Assembly (NCBI RefSeq): GCF_000687475.1 | Contig: NC_057317.1 | Span: 1,116,001 to 1,180,000 of the forward strand | Reading direction: 5' to 3' | DNA length: 64,000 bases | Origin: Ustilaginoidea virens | Lineage: Eukaryota; Ascomycota; Sordariomycetes; Hypocreales; Clavicipitaceae | Part shown: positions 1 to 10,851 of the stretch, one piece after another | Numbering within the stretch: the first letter of the stretch is position 1 | Layout of the letters: every line of letters begins with the position of its first letter | Program-made: the position numbers and the translations under genes | The notes under the pieces: model-generated | What the model was told of the DNA's origin: nothing | Seen by the model: the letters and a program-made list of their open reading frames with translations, nothing else | Databases searched by the model: none

Positions 1-2508
1 ATTCTCGACAAAATAATACCAGCTGGACTCCAGGAACGCACTCAAGCCACCGGCATACATCTCATGGTAAACCTTTGTAACTTCATTCAGAGTATCCTCT
101 GTGTGACTGATTTGCTGAGGTGGGGGAGGAGGAGGCGGCCCGAGAAGATCGATAATGTCGTTGATTCTCATTTTCTTGGCTAGCGAGGAAGTCAGCAACA
201 CACGTCTTGCACATGGCGGCCAGAAAAACCAACAGAAATGAATTGACTCGCTGTCGGCTGCAAGATGGCTACTGGCGGCTGTCGAATGGGGTTTACAGTC
301 AAACTGCTTGGGCGCAGGAAGATGTCGGCTGGCGGGGTCAAGGGGTCTCGAGAACTCAAAGCCGGGCTCCTTCTTGACAGTGGGCGAAAATTCAAAGCCG
401 GCTTCTTTCTTGATAGTAGGCGAGGCGTTGGGCACGACCGGTGAGTTGAGGATGGATGACGGAGTAGTGCGTGCCGTAGCAGACGAAGGTGCGGTCAACG
501 AGGTAGAAGTGGTTGAATACGAGCTTGGAAGCATGGACGGCTGGCTACCGTACGAATTGGGAGGCGGCTGCCCAATGCCGGCGGTCGGATGTGTCGGGGG
601 GAAAGATGCAGAAGACGATGCGGTCGCTTGGCTGATCTGGGCCGGTTGAAGGTGAGATTTCGACTGAGCTCCACCTGATTGTTGCCTAAAGATGGGATCG
701 TAGCCCAAACACTCTCGCTTTGATTTCTTGCAATTGTTGCAGGTGGGGTGGGTCTCATCGCACTGATTATCAGGCACGTTTCGCGGCTGCGTTAGCAAAC
801 GCGCAACGACGGAGGACAGCTGTGGCAGCAAGAAAGTTGAGATGTGAAGCAGAGCAGAATATGTGGGCTTGGAGGTTTTGGGCCCCACCCGAGCCAGACG
901 GAGGCGGATCGGATCAATCATTGGTGCTTTTCTTCACGATGCGCGTGCGTTGCCGCCAGACAAAGCAAGCAAAACACCATAACGTTTGAGAGAGCCCGCA
1001 AGAGGTTCGGGAGGTATTCTAGGTAGGGATTTCGTGCCCACCGGTGTGGCTCGAGGACGAAGAACAAAAAAAAAAAAAAAAAAAAGGGACAAACGAGAAC
1101 TCAAGCAGAGATTCGACCAACCTTTATTCTTCGCTTTCGACACGTCAGGCAACCCGTCTTGGTTCGACGTTTTATTTCCTGTCAATTTGTCAATAGCTAG
1201 CACCTCATTTTAGTTAGAGACTCTGATTTGGAGTATTCAAAGACGGCACAGAAAATGGGGGGAACGAAAAGAGGAACTTGGTAAGAAGGAGGGGGAAAAC
1301 ACCAGAAGTAGGCCACTAAAGTACAGGATTGAACTGCTGCTGTCTTGCGAGGTTTTTTCTCCCTAATAAAGTGAAGCGAGGGAAGGGATATACACATGTA
1401 TAAAAGACAGGGCAAGGAACCACGAAGGGCAAGGAATGTTGAAAGATGAGAGCATAAATGCAAACGCAGGCTCGCACATTGCCAGGCGTACCTTCTTTGG
1501 ACCTCTGCTACCGAGAATTCGAGGGTCGTGAGGTAACGGATAGCGGGTTAATGAATCAGACGGTAGACCGTAGCTTGAGGGCACCGTCATGGGATGCTGA
1601 GGCGCAAAATATGCAGGCCCCGTAGTGGTGGGAGTCAATGTAGGATTCAAGCTCGTCGAATGATGCGGCAGATGGGGGGGGCTAGTGCTTTGCTGTGATA
1701 TGGCATCGATCGTTCGCATACTCGGGAGAGACAGGGAGCCAGGGCCCGGTGCGGAGCTAGCTTTGTAGCCTTCGTTTGAGGGAGCTACTGCAGCAGCAGC
1801 AGCAGCAGCGTAAGGGGCATACTGCTGCGAGGTCGGGACGGTCGTAGGCGGAGAACGGGTAGAGGCGGTGGCTGAAGGTTGAGAGACACTAGAGTGCGTG
1901 GATGAAGAGTGGCCAGGAGTGGTAGATGCATAGCCCATGGGCAGTTCGTGATGGGCTGCAAGACTTGGCGTATGGCTAGCCATGCCTGCACCTGTGCCGG
2001 AAGTCTGACTCTCGCCGTCATGCTCAAGCTGCGAGGGGGGGGCTGGAGCGGCAGCGGCAGCGGCAGCGGCGCCAGCAGCAGCAGACAGCTCCGATGCCAA
2101 CGCCGACGTCAGGGACGGTAGCTCGGGTTGACGACTGGCAGTCAGGGCTGCCAGAGGTTCATCAACGGCTGGTTCCGTGGTGGTCGTAACGGTCGGTATG
2201 GCGGCAGTTGCCGGTATCGTCGACGCGGCCGATGTCGAAGGGTATGGGGAAAAGGAGGAGGAGGAGGAGGTTTCGGCCGTCGTCGCCGCCGTGTCCATGG
2301 CAGAGGCACCAGGAGCACAGGAGCTGGTCGGAGCTGTGCCAGGGCCGGTATCTGGCATGGGGACGTCCGGAGCAGAACCAGGATCTGGTCCACCGGGATT
2401 CATAGCGGTACCTGGCTGGGGGTTATTACTCGTTGGCTCGTCCAAGCCAGCACCAACAGCGGCGGTGTCCTGAGCCATGCCCAGGCCGTCGTCTGGAGCC
2501 GTAGCCAT
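1..2508 (-). CDS. Zn(II)2Cys6 transcription factor, moc3-like, 3' part cut by window edge
   Basis: Nuclear DNA-binding regulator of the fungal zinc-cluster class. Proposed exons (minus strand): 2508-1492, 1178-1122, 762-297, 179-<1, giving the first 573 residues. Residues 1-339 are low complexity (Ala, Ser, Thr, Pro). The zinc cluster spans two exons: Cys349, 352, 359, 366, 369 and 376, spaced CX2CX6CX6CX2CX6C, introduced by KRRTKTGCLTC and followed by KKSKRECLGYDP. That arrangement (long disordered N-terminus, internal cluster, LGYDP after the last Cys) resembles fission-yeast moc3-type regulators. The later fungal-specific regulatory domain only begins here (KKMRINDIIDLLG) before the window ends. 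The second intron is 359 nt, long for this genome. The third intron (296-180) is chosen from donor GTAAAC, branch GCTGAC and frame. Target genes cannot be inferred. Confidence 0.85.
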
Positions 2509-3806
2509 CGGAGGAGGTTGCTTCTAACGGGCGACTTTTATGGAGCTCGGGGTTCGACATGGGAAACTCAGACGGGGCGGGTTGTGAGCAGCGGCCAGAG
2601 GGAGAGTTTCGAGGCCCAGGCACACACACGATTTCGCGGGGATCCGTACCATCCGTGGCATGATCTGCCCAGCAGGCAAAGCAAGCTTTCTTTTCGCGAG
2701 CGGGCCGGCGGTGTTGCACAAGGGGGCGTCCGGAAGGAGGAACCCAAGATTTGGGTTGCGAAAGAAGGAAAAACGCCAATGGGTCTTGCTTGCGACGGGG
2801 ATGGGATGCCGGATCCAGAGCGCGAGACAACGCCCTGACTGACTGGGGGGGGGGGGGGGGGGGGGAATGGAGACGTGCTGGCGAAGCTTTTTTTTTTTCT
2901 TTTTCCTTCCTTCCTTTTTTTTCCTTTTTTTTTTTTCCTTTTTTTTCTTTGGGCCGCGCGCGCCTTTCCGGGCCAGTGCGACTCCGGGCAAGCCTGAGTC
3001 CCCCCACACGGCCCAGTGGGTTTCCCCCTTCTATGGGGAGGGGGGTATGGTGTAACATGTAACACCGATAAGATGAGGGAAACTGTAAAGTTCAGGAACG
3101 GATAAACCTAAAGGCTGAAATCGTCGCACAAGATGCAAAGGGCTCTTGGCGTGAGAAGTGAGTGGTCAGATTGGAGTTGCTTTGCCCACAGCGCAGGGGC
3201 CCGGGTGCCAAGGAGCGCAAAGTATCAATGTTGTCTTGGGATCGCTGGTACTCTGTACTCCTCCGTAGTAAGTACCTACCTTAGGTTAGGAGGTAGGTAG
3301 TAAATAAAAGACGCTGGTTTTACAGAGTTAACTGCACTTGCACTGCACGGTCAACTGCCTCAGGGTAGGGAGGTCTGGTAGTTAGTAATCGAAGGTCAAG
3401 AGGCCAGGCAGCAAGGAACCTCGCCAACGACCAAAGCGTCACCGAAGAACCCCTGCGCGCGCACAGGTGGCCAGCTCCCTGGTATACATACATGTCGACT
3501 CTCCTCTCTACTCCGTACATGGTTCTTTGCTTTGCTCCAGCTGCGACGTTGGTTCGGGCAAAGTGACTTGCCAGCGACATTTTCCATCCCAGCAAAGTGC
3601 ATAAACAGTGAATGAACCCCACGCCAAAAGCGTAGCAAAATACCATACCCCGTATAAAATCTGTTCATTTTTTTTTCTTTCTTTTTTACGTACCAACAAC
3701 TTACAGCTTCTAGTTTTCAAAAGTTGAAACCATCTGTTTGTACCGAGTTATCCACGACGGAGCAAGAGACGTGAAACATTATATGTGTTTTTAAATAAAA
3801 AAAAAA
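2509..3806. other. Intergenic, upstream of the zinc-cluster gene
   Basis: No gene seen. It holds a run of 21 G at 2845-2865, followed at 2888-2948 by long T and CT tracts, so the sense strand of the neighbouring gene would be C- and A-rich here. A TACTCCGTAC motif lies at 3509-3518. Apparent lysine-rich or phenylalanine-rich reading frames in this stretch are translations of the homopurine/homopyrimidine tract and are not supported as genes. Confidence 0.7.
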
Positions 3807-3893
3807 GGTCCATACCAGATTCGAACTGGTGTCTTTGGAAGATTCCGATTGTCAGGTCAAAATCCAACGTCCTAACCCCTAGACTAATGGGCC
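3807..3893 (-). tRNA. tRNA-Gln (anticodon UUG) with short intron
   Basis: Read on the minus strand this folds as a tRNA. The T arm is ACCAG-TTCGAAT-CTGGT and the D arm runs TAGTCTAGGGGTTAGGAC. The anticodon stem is TTGGA/TCCAA, enclosing TTTTGA and then about 16 extra nucleotides, best read as an intron after position 37 that leaves anticodon TTG (Gln). The acceptor stem GGCCCAT/ATGGACC has one C-A mismatch at the third pair. A run of A on the plus strand at 3797-3806 gives a T-run Pol III terminator directly after the 3' end. It is a standalone gene in an otherwise empty interval. Confidence 0.88.
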
Positions 3894-4362
3894 ACGTTCA
3901 TGGGGTCTGGTTTTGGCGCTTTCAATTGATATTATATCAAGGCTAGCTATTCACTGCGGCAGCAACCTTGTTCATCTATGTACTTCCCTCGATCTCGTCG
4001 CGGATTCGTGTTCGAGGCCACCGGCTGGTCTTTTAAAACATTGCTGGACTTGTCGTACTCGACTCAATGTGTGCTTCTCGGCCAACAACCCGGCTACTCC
4101 AGACTAATAACACCAGGCGTTTGCGGGACTTGATAGATACCTACCTAAGTAGGTTTGGTAGGTTTGGTAGGTAGAAAACGAAATAGAAAAATATTGCAAA
4201 CTTGGAGAAAAAAAAAAAAAAGAAGCAAGCAAGCAAGCAATATGTGCATGGCCTAATCCGTAGAGCAGAAGCCCGGCGCCCAAGTTGCATCTCCTCCCCG
4301 CGCCATAGTGCAAGCTCGATGCTATCCTGGAATGCAACACCTAGGAGCAACCCCAGCAACCA
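3894..4362. other. Intergenic between tRNA-Gln and the GT31-like gene
   Basis: No gene seen. It contains a TAGGTTTGGTAGG repeat near 4149-4172 and an A-tract followed by AAGC repeats near 4207-4240. It is the downstream region of the glycosyltransferase gene. Confidence 0.6.
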
Positions 4363-5858
4363 TCAGCTCGCCAGCGAGCACTTGCGGAAGGCTGACCTCG
4401 CGGCTCCCGCCCAGTTGATCCCAGACAGTCTTGTGCTAGGAACGCTCTCGGAACCGACGACGAACCAGGGGCTCGCGCGACATTCGCGGGTATCCGTGTC
4501 GTACGTCCACGCCAAGCACCAGCCTTTGCACTTGCGCTGGCAGTCCTCCGCTTTACTCAGGCCCTTCCAGACCCTGACTTCCTCGCCGCCAGGGCCGACG
4601 TGATCGCCCCATCTGGGCCGCGTCTCGGCGTAGGACTGCACGGGACTCTTGCCAAACAGCTCCCACAAATCGCCCCATCGCAAGGGCTTGTTCATCTTGC
4701 CCAGAACCCTGCCGGCGCGGACCATGTCGCCGGGCTTCCTCAGCCCGTGGAAAGATACGATCGGGGAGCACGCGCGGTCCGGGCGGATCCGCGTCCCGTC
4801 GGGGCCCTCCCCGTTGAAATAGTGACTGTACCGCTCGTCAATGTACACGCCAATCTTCTGCAAAGTGGTCGCCACCAGTCGATCGCCCCATGTCTCGTCC
4901 ATTGACCGGGCGTAAGCTTCCGCGACGATGTCGGGGCGACGGAAGAGCATCTTGACTGCCTGGCCGGAGATGATGACGGCAGAGCCTCCGTGGGCAAACC
5001 TCGCTTTATAGTCGCCGACGGCATTGCCCACATACTGCGGTTTGGAGGGATCCAAGTGGCTCAGCAGCAGCTCCAACGACTCCTTGACCACAAAGGTATC
5101 GTCGTCCAGGATGACGTACCATTTCTTATGTGGCATGCGCTTGTAGGACATTTCCATCCCCATGATGAACTTGAAAGCTGGCAGTTAGTCCATGACGGCA
5201 ACTCTCTCGAAACCGATTTCCGCCAAACGGGGCATCGGATTTTCTGCAAGGAAGACAGAAAAATAATACATATATGTACAACGCAAAAACTCACCTTGAG
5301 AGCATCCAACTCCCAGCCAAAGGTTTTGCCCAACTTTTCCGCCTTGTCGGTATCCCCTGCCTCTACGGCGCCTTGCAGGCTTCTGTACTTTTGAAGACGT
5401 GGATGCTGAGAATATCTCCTCCCCACTTCCGATTCCATGACCAACCTCACTGCGTCATGCACTTGCCACCCGCGCTGCGGTCCAGACGACCCATTGCCGT
5501 TCGTCCAGTCCCCGACGACTAGGAAATCTCTTCCCTCATCGCCCAACACTCCCCCCTTGACGCCCAAAGCTGCCAACTGCTCTCCAACGCGGTCCCTCGT
5601 CCCGTAGCCCGTCTTGATCAGACACCCGACCTCGCTCGGTAGATGAACGGGATAGCTACCCGGTTTGCGGAGCCATGCATCGCGATCACCGTGGGCCAAT
5701 GCGCTTCTGAGTCGTGACACATTGAACGAGACGGCCAAGACGATGGGGGAATCAGGCGGTTGAGCCATGTACCATACTGTCGAGATGATGAGGATGAGGA
5801 TGCCAACCTGTGACCAGCGCCTGCGCGAGGAGAGGCGTCGCCTCCCAAAGGGAGGCAT
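4363..5858 (-). CDS. GT31-like (Fringe-related) glycosyltransferase with C-terminal Cys-rich segment
   Basis: Probable type II membrane glycosyltransferase of the secretory pathway. Exons 5858-5295 and 5169-4363 give 456 residues. A short basic tail is followed by a hydrophobic anchor at about residues 18-33 (VGILILIISTVWYMA). The catalytic-type motif WYVILDDDTFVV carries the metal-binding Asp triad at 210-212, followed by a Gly/His-rich acceptor region (FAHGGSAVIISG), as in Fringe/GT31 enzymes. The C-terminus (residues 388-456) has four cysteines at 398, 402, 406 and 418 in a W-x2-L-x2-AEDCQ-x2-C pattern resembling a PAN/apple fold. The intron uses branch ACTAAC; the CAG directly after it is too close and breaks the frame, so the next AG (TTTCAAG) is used. 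The sugar donor and acceptor cannot be told. Confidence 0.85.
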
Positions 5859-6978
5859 TCTGACGGAGAGTGTTTGCCCGTGGCTTGACCCCCCTTTGGA
5901 GCTGTAGAGATTGTCTAGTGTTGACGAGGGCTCTTGTCACGTTTGTCTTCTTCGCCCATCGCCACCCCCTCTTTGAGACTGAAGGATCGAGATGTTTGGT
6001 GCCTGAATGTGAGCGAAACCGTAGTGGTGGTTCATAACGGATGGGGCGTGTTGACTCGTTGATTTTGAGGGGAAAAGGGGGAGGGGGGGGAATTGGCAAA
6101 GAGATAGAGAAGCATGGACACGGCATGGACATGGACGTGCAACCAAATCAACTGCCTCCCTACCTAGGCAGCAAGACGACAACAGACGGGCGTGTTTGAG
6201 TCCGAGCAAGTGAACCCTGTAGGTTCTTCGTGGTCAGTCAACATTCTCATTCACTACCTACCTAAAAGTCATCGGACGAGCAGAACGGACCGACAAAGTG
6301 GATATGGGCAGTGATGGGCCGTGCCTGCCCCTGGAACAAGGCGGGGCTTAAAAGGTGGGGCTCAAAAGGTGGGACCTCCAACTGAGGCCTCAGACGTCAA
6401 AGGACAAGGACAGAGTCAGGGGGCGGCAAGGGCTGAAGCAGCACGATCTGGTGGCGCGCTAGGCGTAGCCTACAGGTACCCGAGCAGGTATCAACTTTAG
6501 CACCACCAGGTGCCTGGCCGGTCTCCAAATGCTCCCAGCCATGTCCCCAGGAATAACATCGAACCCCAGCCCATGTCTTTCTAGAGTTCCAAATTCCATC
6601 CGCATCAGATCCCGTGCCTGAAAATGAGACGACTATTCCGAAGCCTCAAATCTCCTCTAGACCTTTCCCATCCCTCAATGCAACAGCCGGGACTTAAGCA
6701 TCCAGCTACCCTAACGACCAAGTCTCTGTAGCATCAATGATGTGTTGAGGCGAAACAGCCCTTGATGCAAAGCATACAACCGTCAACGCCTTCTCGGTGC
6801 CATGACAAGAAAAAAACAAAAGAAAGAAAAAGGCAGGGAATATTCTTTAAGAGATAAAAAAAAAAAAAAAGGTATCCAATGGCCCAAAATTGCGTGACAC
6901 ACAACGTGCCCCTTGCCATGCAAAGAACAAGTCACCGGCTCGAGAAAAAAAAAGAAAAAAAACAGGTTGTCCTGTTCG
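5859..6978. other. Intergenic between GT31-like gene and deubiquitinase gene
   Basis: No gene seen in 1.1 kb. It is mostly ordinary composition with short A-tracts near 6807-6870 and 6945-6963, close to the 3' end of the deubiquitinase gene. A near-duplicate GGGGCT(T/C)AAAAGGTGGG pair occurs near 6342-6375. Confidence 0.55.
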
Positions 6979-8901
6979 TCATTTCTCAAACTCGTAAAAC
7001 AGCAGGTAAACTTCCCTCTGCATGTCCAGCACCTCGCTTGTCTTGGCCTCGCGCACTTTTTCATCGCTTATGCGCCACCATTTGTCGGCCCCAGGCTTCC
7101 GCTTCTTGGCCGTCCTAGCCAAGTCGTTTGACGATGGCTTCATCGAGCCTTGCTCGTTCTTGGACGAAACCAGCTTGAGCAGGTTTGACTTGGTGGAGGC
7201 TGCAGCTGACCGGAGACTGCTCGTTTCCGCATCCGCATCCGCATCCGCATCCTTCCCGTTCAACTGCGAGCTCGCATCCGAGCTCGGTTCAGCTGGCACG
7301 CTGCGAGGCGGAGCTGCCGTCGAGGGCAGAGACGGCGTGGATGAGGTTGGGAATGGGGACGGAGAGACCAGGTCTACTGTGGAGGTGGCGGGACTGAGCG
7401 TCGGGCGGGCGGCTACCTCGGGCGTGGAGATGGGAGTCGGCGTCTTGCTGTAGACGTCTGACTGCTGAAATGTGTTGGAGTTGTGGTACGGGGAAGGCTG
7501 GTTTTGCCGTCTGAAGGCCTCGTAATGACCGCTATTGTGCCCACCGCGGTGAGTCACCGTGCCGAGGAGCTTGTACCGGTGCTGATCCATCAACCCCCCC
7601 AGGGGCAGTTCCTCAGGGAACGCCACCTTGGCCGAGTTCTTCTGCGTCATCTGACCGACGCCGTAGATGGATCGAGATAGGTGGATGGCCAGGATCTTGG
7701 GGAAAATGGAGATGCGCGTCGTCTTGGCTATCTTGCGCTTCGGCGCGTGACGGATATCTCCCAGATCCACCCCGACCGGCGGCTGTTCGGGGTTCGTATC
7801 TATGGCTCTCTGCAGCTTCGCGACGCTGTCCTTGGCTTGCGCGACGAAGCTCTCGGAAGTGGAGCGCTCCATTTCGTGTTCCAGTTTGGCCTTGACATGC
7901 AGCAGCCGACACATCTCGCACTTGAAGTCATCAATGAACTCGGTCTTGAACACGCCGTCGAAGCACGAGTTCAGGCAGGTCGACGGAACTTGCGGGACGG
8001 CCAAGGTCAAGGTGCAGAAGGTTTCCTCTCGCGGCTTCGTCTTGTAATGGCAAGTCTGGCACTCGAGATGCGATTCATACCTCCCCTCCATAGGAAAGCC
8101 TTCCTCCAGCTCCTCAGGTGAAACGAGCTTGATGCGAGACTTTGGAGCCGACACGTCTGGGGAGCCGGGGGAAGATGCTCCCGACTGATTTCGACTCTCT
8201 TCATCGGCAACATCCGTGGGCCCGATGTGCGGGCTGTCATGCGCGCCCTGGCCGTGGCCGTGGCCCGGGCGGCAAGTCCTCAGGCTGCCGTCGAGAGCAT
8301 CTGCCGAGAGGCCTGTAGACGCTGCCGTGTGCAACATGCCGCCTTTCCGTGCCTGAAACCTGGCGCGCTGGCCGGCATGGTATTCATCCTTGAGGCGCTC
8401 GGCGACGATCTGCAGGAATTCCTGCGCGTCCTGTTGCTGCCGACTGATGCGCTGCTTGAAAGCAAGTTCCAATACTCGGACAAAGGGAAACGGGGAGACT
8501 GATTTCTTGTAGAGCGGTCGTTCGTTGAGCGCGTCGAGCATCTCCTTGAGGCCCTGAGTCACCAAGCCATCCTGCAGACCTTGCAGCTTCCACTGCTCGA
8601 GCTTGGCCGTCTTTTCGGGCTGCACGAGGTTGGCGTAGACGGTCGGATCCTCAATGTGCCGCCGGTGGGTTTCGCGGATGAGGTACACGCGCAGATAGCC
8701 GAGTCCGGCGAGAGCTTGAAGGACCGAGTTGATGAAGCAATCGTTGGCCTGGTTCCGCAAGCCCACCACTGTCTTCTTCTTGGAGGAGCTGCTGGCGTCG
8801 TGGTCGATGGCAAACGTGGGTCCGAAGACGTAGATGAGCGCAACGGCGGCGAGAGAAGCTCCGGCGGCATACGACACGATTGACGACGACTTGTCGGGCA
8901 T
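6979..8901 (-). CDS. Ubiquitin carboxyl-terminal hydrolase, Ubp16/USP30-like, membrane anchored
   Basis: Cysteine protease that removes ubiquitin from proteins, probably at the mitochondrial outer membrane as for yeast Ubp16 and animal USP30. Single exon, 640 residues. An N-terminal hydrophobic segment at about residues 8-30 (IVSYAAGASLAAVALIYVFG) precedes the Cys box GLRNQANDCFINS (Cys55, preceded by Asp instead of the usual Thr, as in the Ubp16 group). A CX2C pair (ECQTCHYKT) and a second CX2C pair (CEMC) belong to the zinc-ribbon of the palm. The His box VTHRGGHNSGHYEAF places the catalytic His near 459. A long Ser/Thr/Pro linker follows, then WWRISDEKVREA and the terminal YLLFYEFEK that closes USP domains. 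The ATG at 8901 is preceded by 8 nt and then a run of 23 C on the sense strand. Confidence 0.92.
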   Translation of the reverse strand: MPDKSSSIVSYAAGASLAAVALIYVFGPTFAIDHDASSSSKKKTVVGLRNQANDCFINSVLQALAGLGYLRVYLIRETHRRHIEDPTVYANLVQPEKTAKLEQWKLQGLQDGLVTQGLKEMLDALNERPLYKKSVSPFPFVRVLELAFKQRISRQQQDAQEFLQIVAERLKDEYHAGQRARFQARKGGMLHTAASTGLSADALDGSLRTCRPGHGHGQGAHDSPHIGPTDVADEESRNQSGASSPGSPDVSAPKSRIKLVSPEELEEGFPMEGRYESHLECQTCHYKTKPREETFCTLTLAVPQVPSTCLNSCFDGVFKTEFIDDFKCEMCRLLHVKAKLEHEMERSTSESFVAQAKDSVAKLQRAIDTNPEQPPVGVDLGDIRHAPKRKIAKTTRISIFPKILAIHLSRSIYGVGQMTQKNSAKVAFPEELPLGGLMDQHRYKLLGTVTHRGGHNSGHYEAFRRQNQPSPYHNSNTFQQSDVYSKTPTPISTPEVAARPTLSPATSTVDLVSPSPFPTSSTPSLPSTAAPPRSVPAEPSSDASSQLNGKDADADADAETSSLRSAAASTKSNLLKLVSSKNEQGSMKPSSNDLARTAKKRKPGADKWWRISDEKVREAKTSEVLDMQREVYLLFYEFEK

Positions 8902-10851
8902 GGTTTGGCGGGGGGGGGGGGGGGGGGGGGGGAGACAGAGCGGGAAGAGGAGTTGGCTTTTTTTCTCTATTTCTTTTTTTTTTTTTTAGCCCGTCCCTTT
9001 GTCGAGAAAAGAAGAAAGACGAGAGAGATGAGGAAATAATATTCAGAGCTCGGGTATATTGTATATGCACCGGGGAGCTGTTTGCAAGAGTTGAAAAAGG
9101 GCTGCGCCAGGGGTCGAGGGCGATGCTGAAGAGGAGAGCGGGATATCAGGTAGCGCAGGCGTTGGTTGACGATGCATCAGAGCCAGGCATGGCGCAAGCG
9201 CGGGTTGTCTCGCAGTTTGATGACGGGCAGCGCAGACGGGAACGGCAGGGGGAATCGGCATCGACAGGTCGCGGTCGAGGTTGTCCGTCACGTTGCAGGA
9301 AAAGAGGGAAATAATCTCTCGCTGGCTGCGCGAAGACTTTTGAACATGGGTTGCCAGCTCCACCAGGAGTCCAGGACGTCACCCGGTACTCCTGGGGTAC
9401 CTCGGACGCTTGGCGATTACATCACTTCCGCCTCGTAGCTAGCGTGTAGTCTCTGGTGCCGGGAAAGATTGATTGATTGATTGGATTTTTTTTTTCAATT
9501 CTTGATCAGTCAGGAAGGAGGAAGCAGGGAGAATGCAGGTTTCCCGATCTGAAAAAGAAAAAGAACCGAAAAGAAGAAAAAAAAAAAACAGAAAGGAACC
9601 GAAAGATTGGAATGGATGCTCCCATCTCTACAGTTTTTGGCGCCACACGTTCATGATTGATCCCTTTACTCCGTTCTCCATACTAGGAATATGGAATGTC
9701 AGGATTCAGGATCCAAGGATGACCGTGATCCTTGGAAAATAATCGATAAGCATATGGGGCCCCCGGCCAGCTTACACGCTCCTGGTTCAAAAAAAAAAGA
9801 GAAGAAAAAAAAAAAAGGGGGGGCAGATTCGCGCTGCCGTTATTGGCTCAGATACACAAGTCTTGTCCAGTAGAAGAATCTCGCACAAGTCTTGTCCAGT
9901 AGAATCTGAATCTGAATCTGAATCTAAGCATGCAACGATCGCAGCCAGTGGCAAGGCGGAGTGGGGAGTTGGTTGCCCATCTTCGCTTCTGATTGGACTC
10001 GCATCATATGGCTGGAGCCTACGGAGTAGCAAGAAAGGAAGAAGGAGCTTCGCTCTTTCCCGCTTTTCCCAGCCTCTTCAAAATACACAATTCATTGTGA
10101 CAGTGAGTAACCTCGGCTCAACCAGCAACAGCCGCCACAATTCAATCGCACTTTGTACTGTATCAACTCAGGTGAGACGACATCACCATCCTCAATATGC
10201 AGTCATGGCCTTCAAGACACTCCCGATATAAAAACTACGGCCGTAACACACCGTCTGCACCCTTGATTTCTAGTCCTTTATTGTCACCCAATCTCTTCCA
10301 GCCCTCGTCTAAAACCAATCTCCGTCTTGTCTTGCCTTCGACACGGCAACAGCCTTCTAGCGCACACCCAGATGATAGCCCGGAACAGACAGCCAGGCAG
10401 CAAGCCTTTCCCCATGTATCCTGGTAACAACGCTTGCAAGCACATGTACATGACGAACACTAAGACCCAAGTCACTCGGGGGATTTTCTTGCTTTCCTTT
10501 GTCTTTTACAAGAGTCGAGAGCATAAAGAGGCTAGGACCTGGAACTGAGGCGTCCAATAGATAGAAATATTGCTGTGAAAAAAGAAAAAAAAAGAAAAGA
10601 AAAATGCAAGAAAAATGCAAGAAAAAAAAAAAAAGAAACAAAAAAGTCGCCCTGCCGATTGTGCAATTGGCCAAGCAGCTTGTAGAAAGTGTCTATTGCC
10701 GACCCGACGAAAGAAACGATTTCTCTCAAAAGTACCCCGGGACGCCCTTGCGGACACAAAGCATCGCCTCCATATTCCATTACAGTCCCGTTGCTGGCTT
10801 CGCCCCTTTTCTTCTAGTCTGAGGAAAAGCGCAAAACGAGGATAAAGCTAA
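8902..10851. other. Intergenic, deubiquitinase promoter side and ATG11 downstream side
   Basis: About 1.95 kb with no supported gene. Contents: G23 run at 8910-8932; T-tracts near 8959-8988; GATT repeats at about 9469-9485; a direct repeat of about 22 bp (copies starting at 9855 and 9884) followed by a GAATCT hexamer array at about 9902-9925; CTACGGAGTAG at 10019-10029; and A-rich tracts at 10577-10645. Confidence 0.6.

Noticed and set aside
2426..3065. Lysine-rich proteins of 160-210 residues on the minus strand
   Set aside because: They are translations of the T/CT tract and G run upstream of the zinc-cluster gene, open in three frames at once, with no family features.
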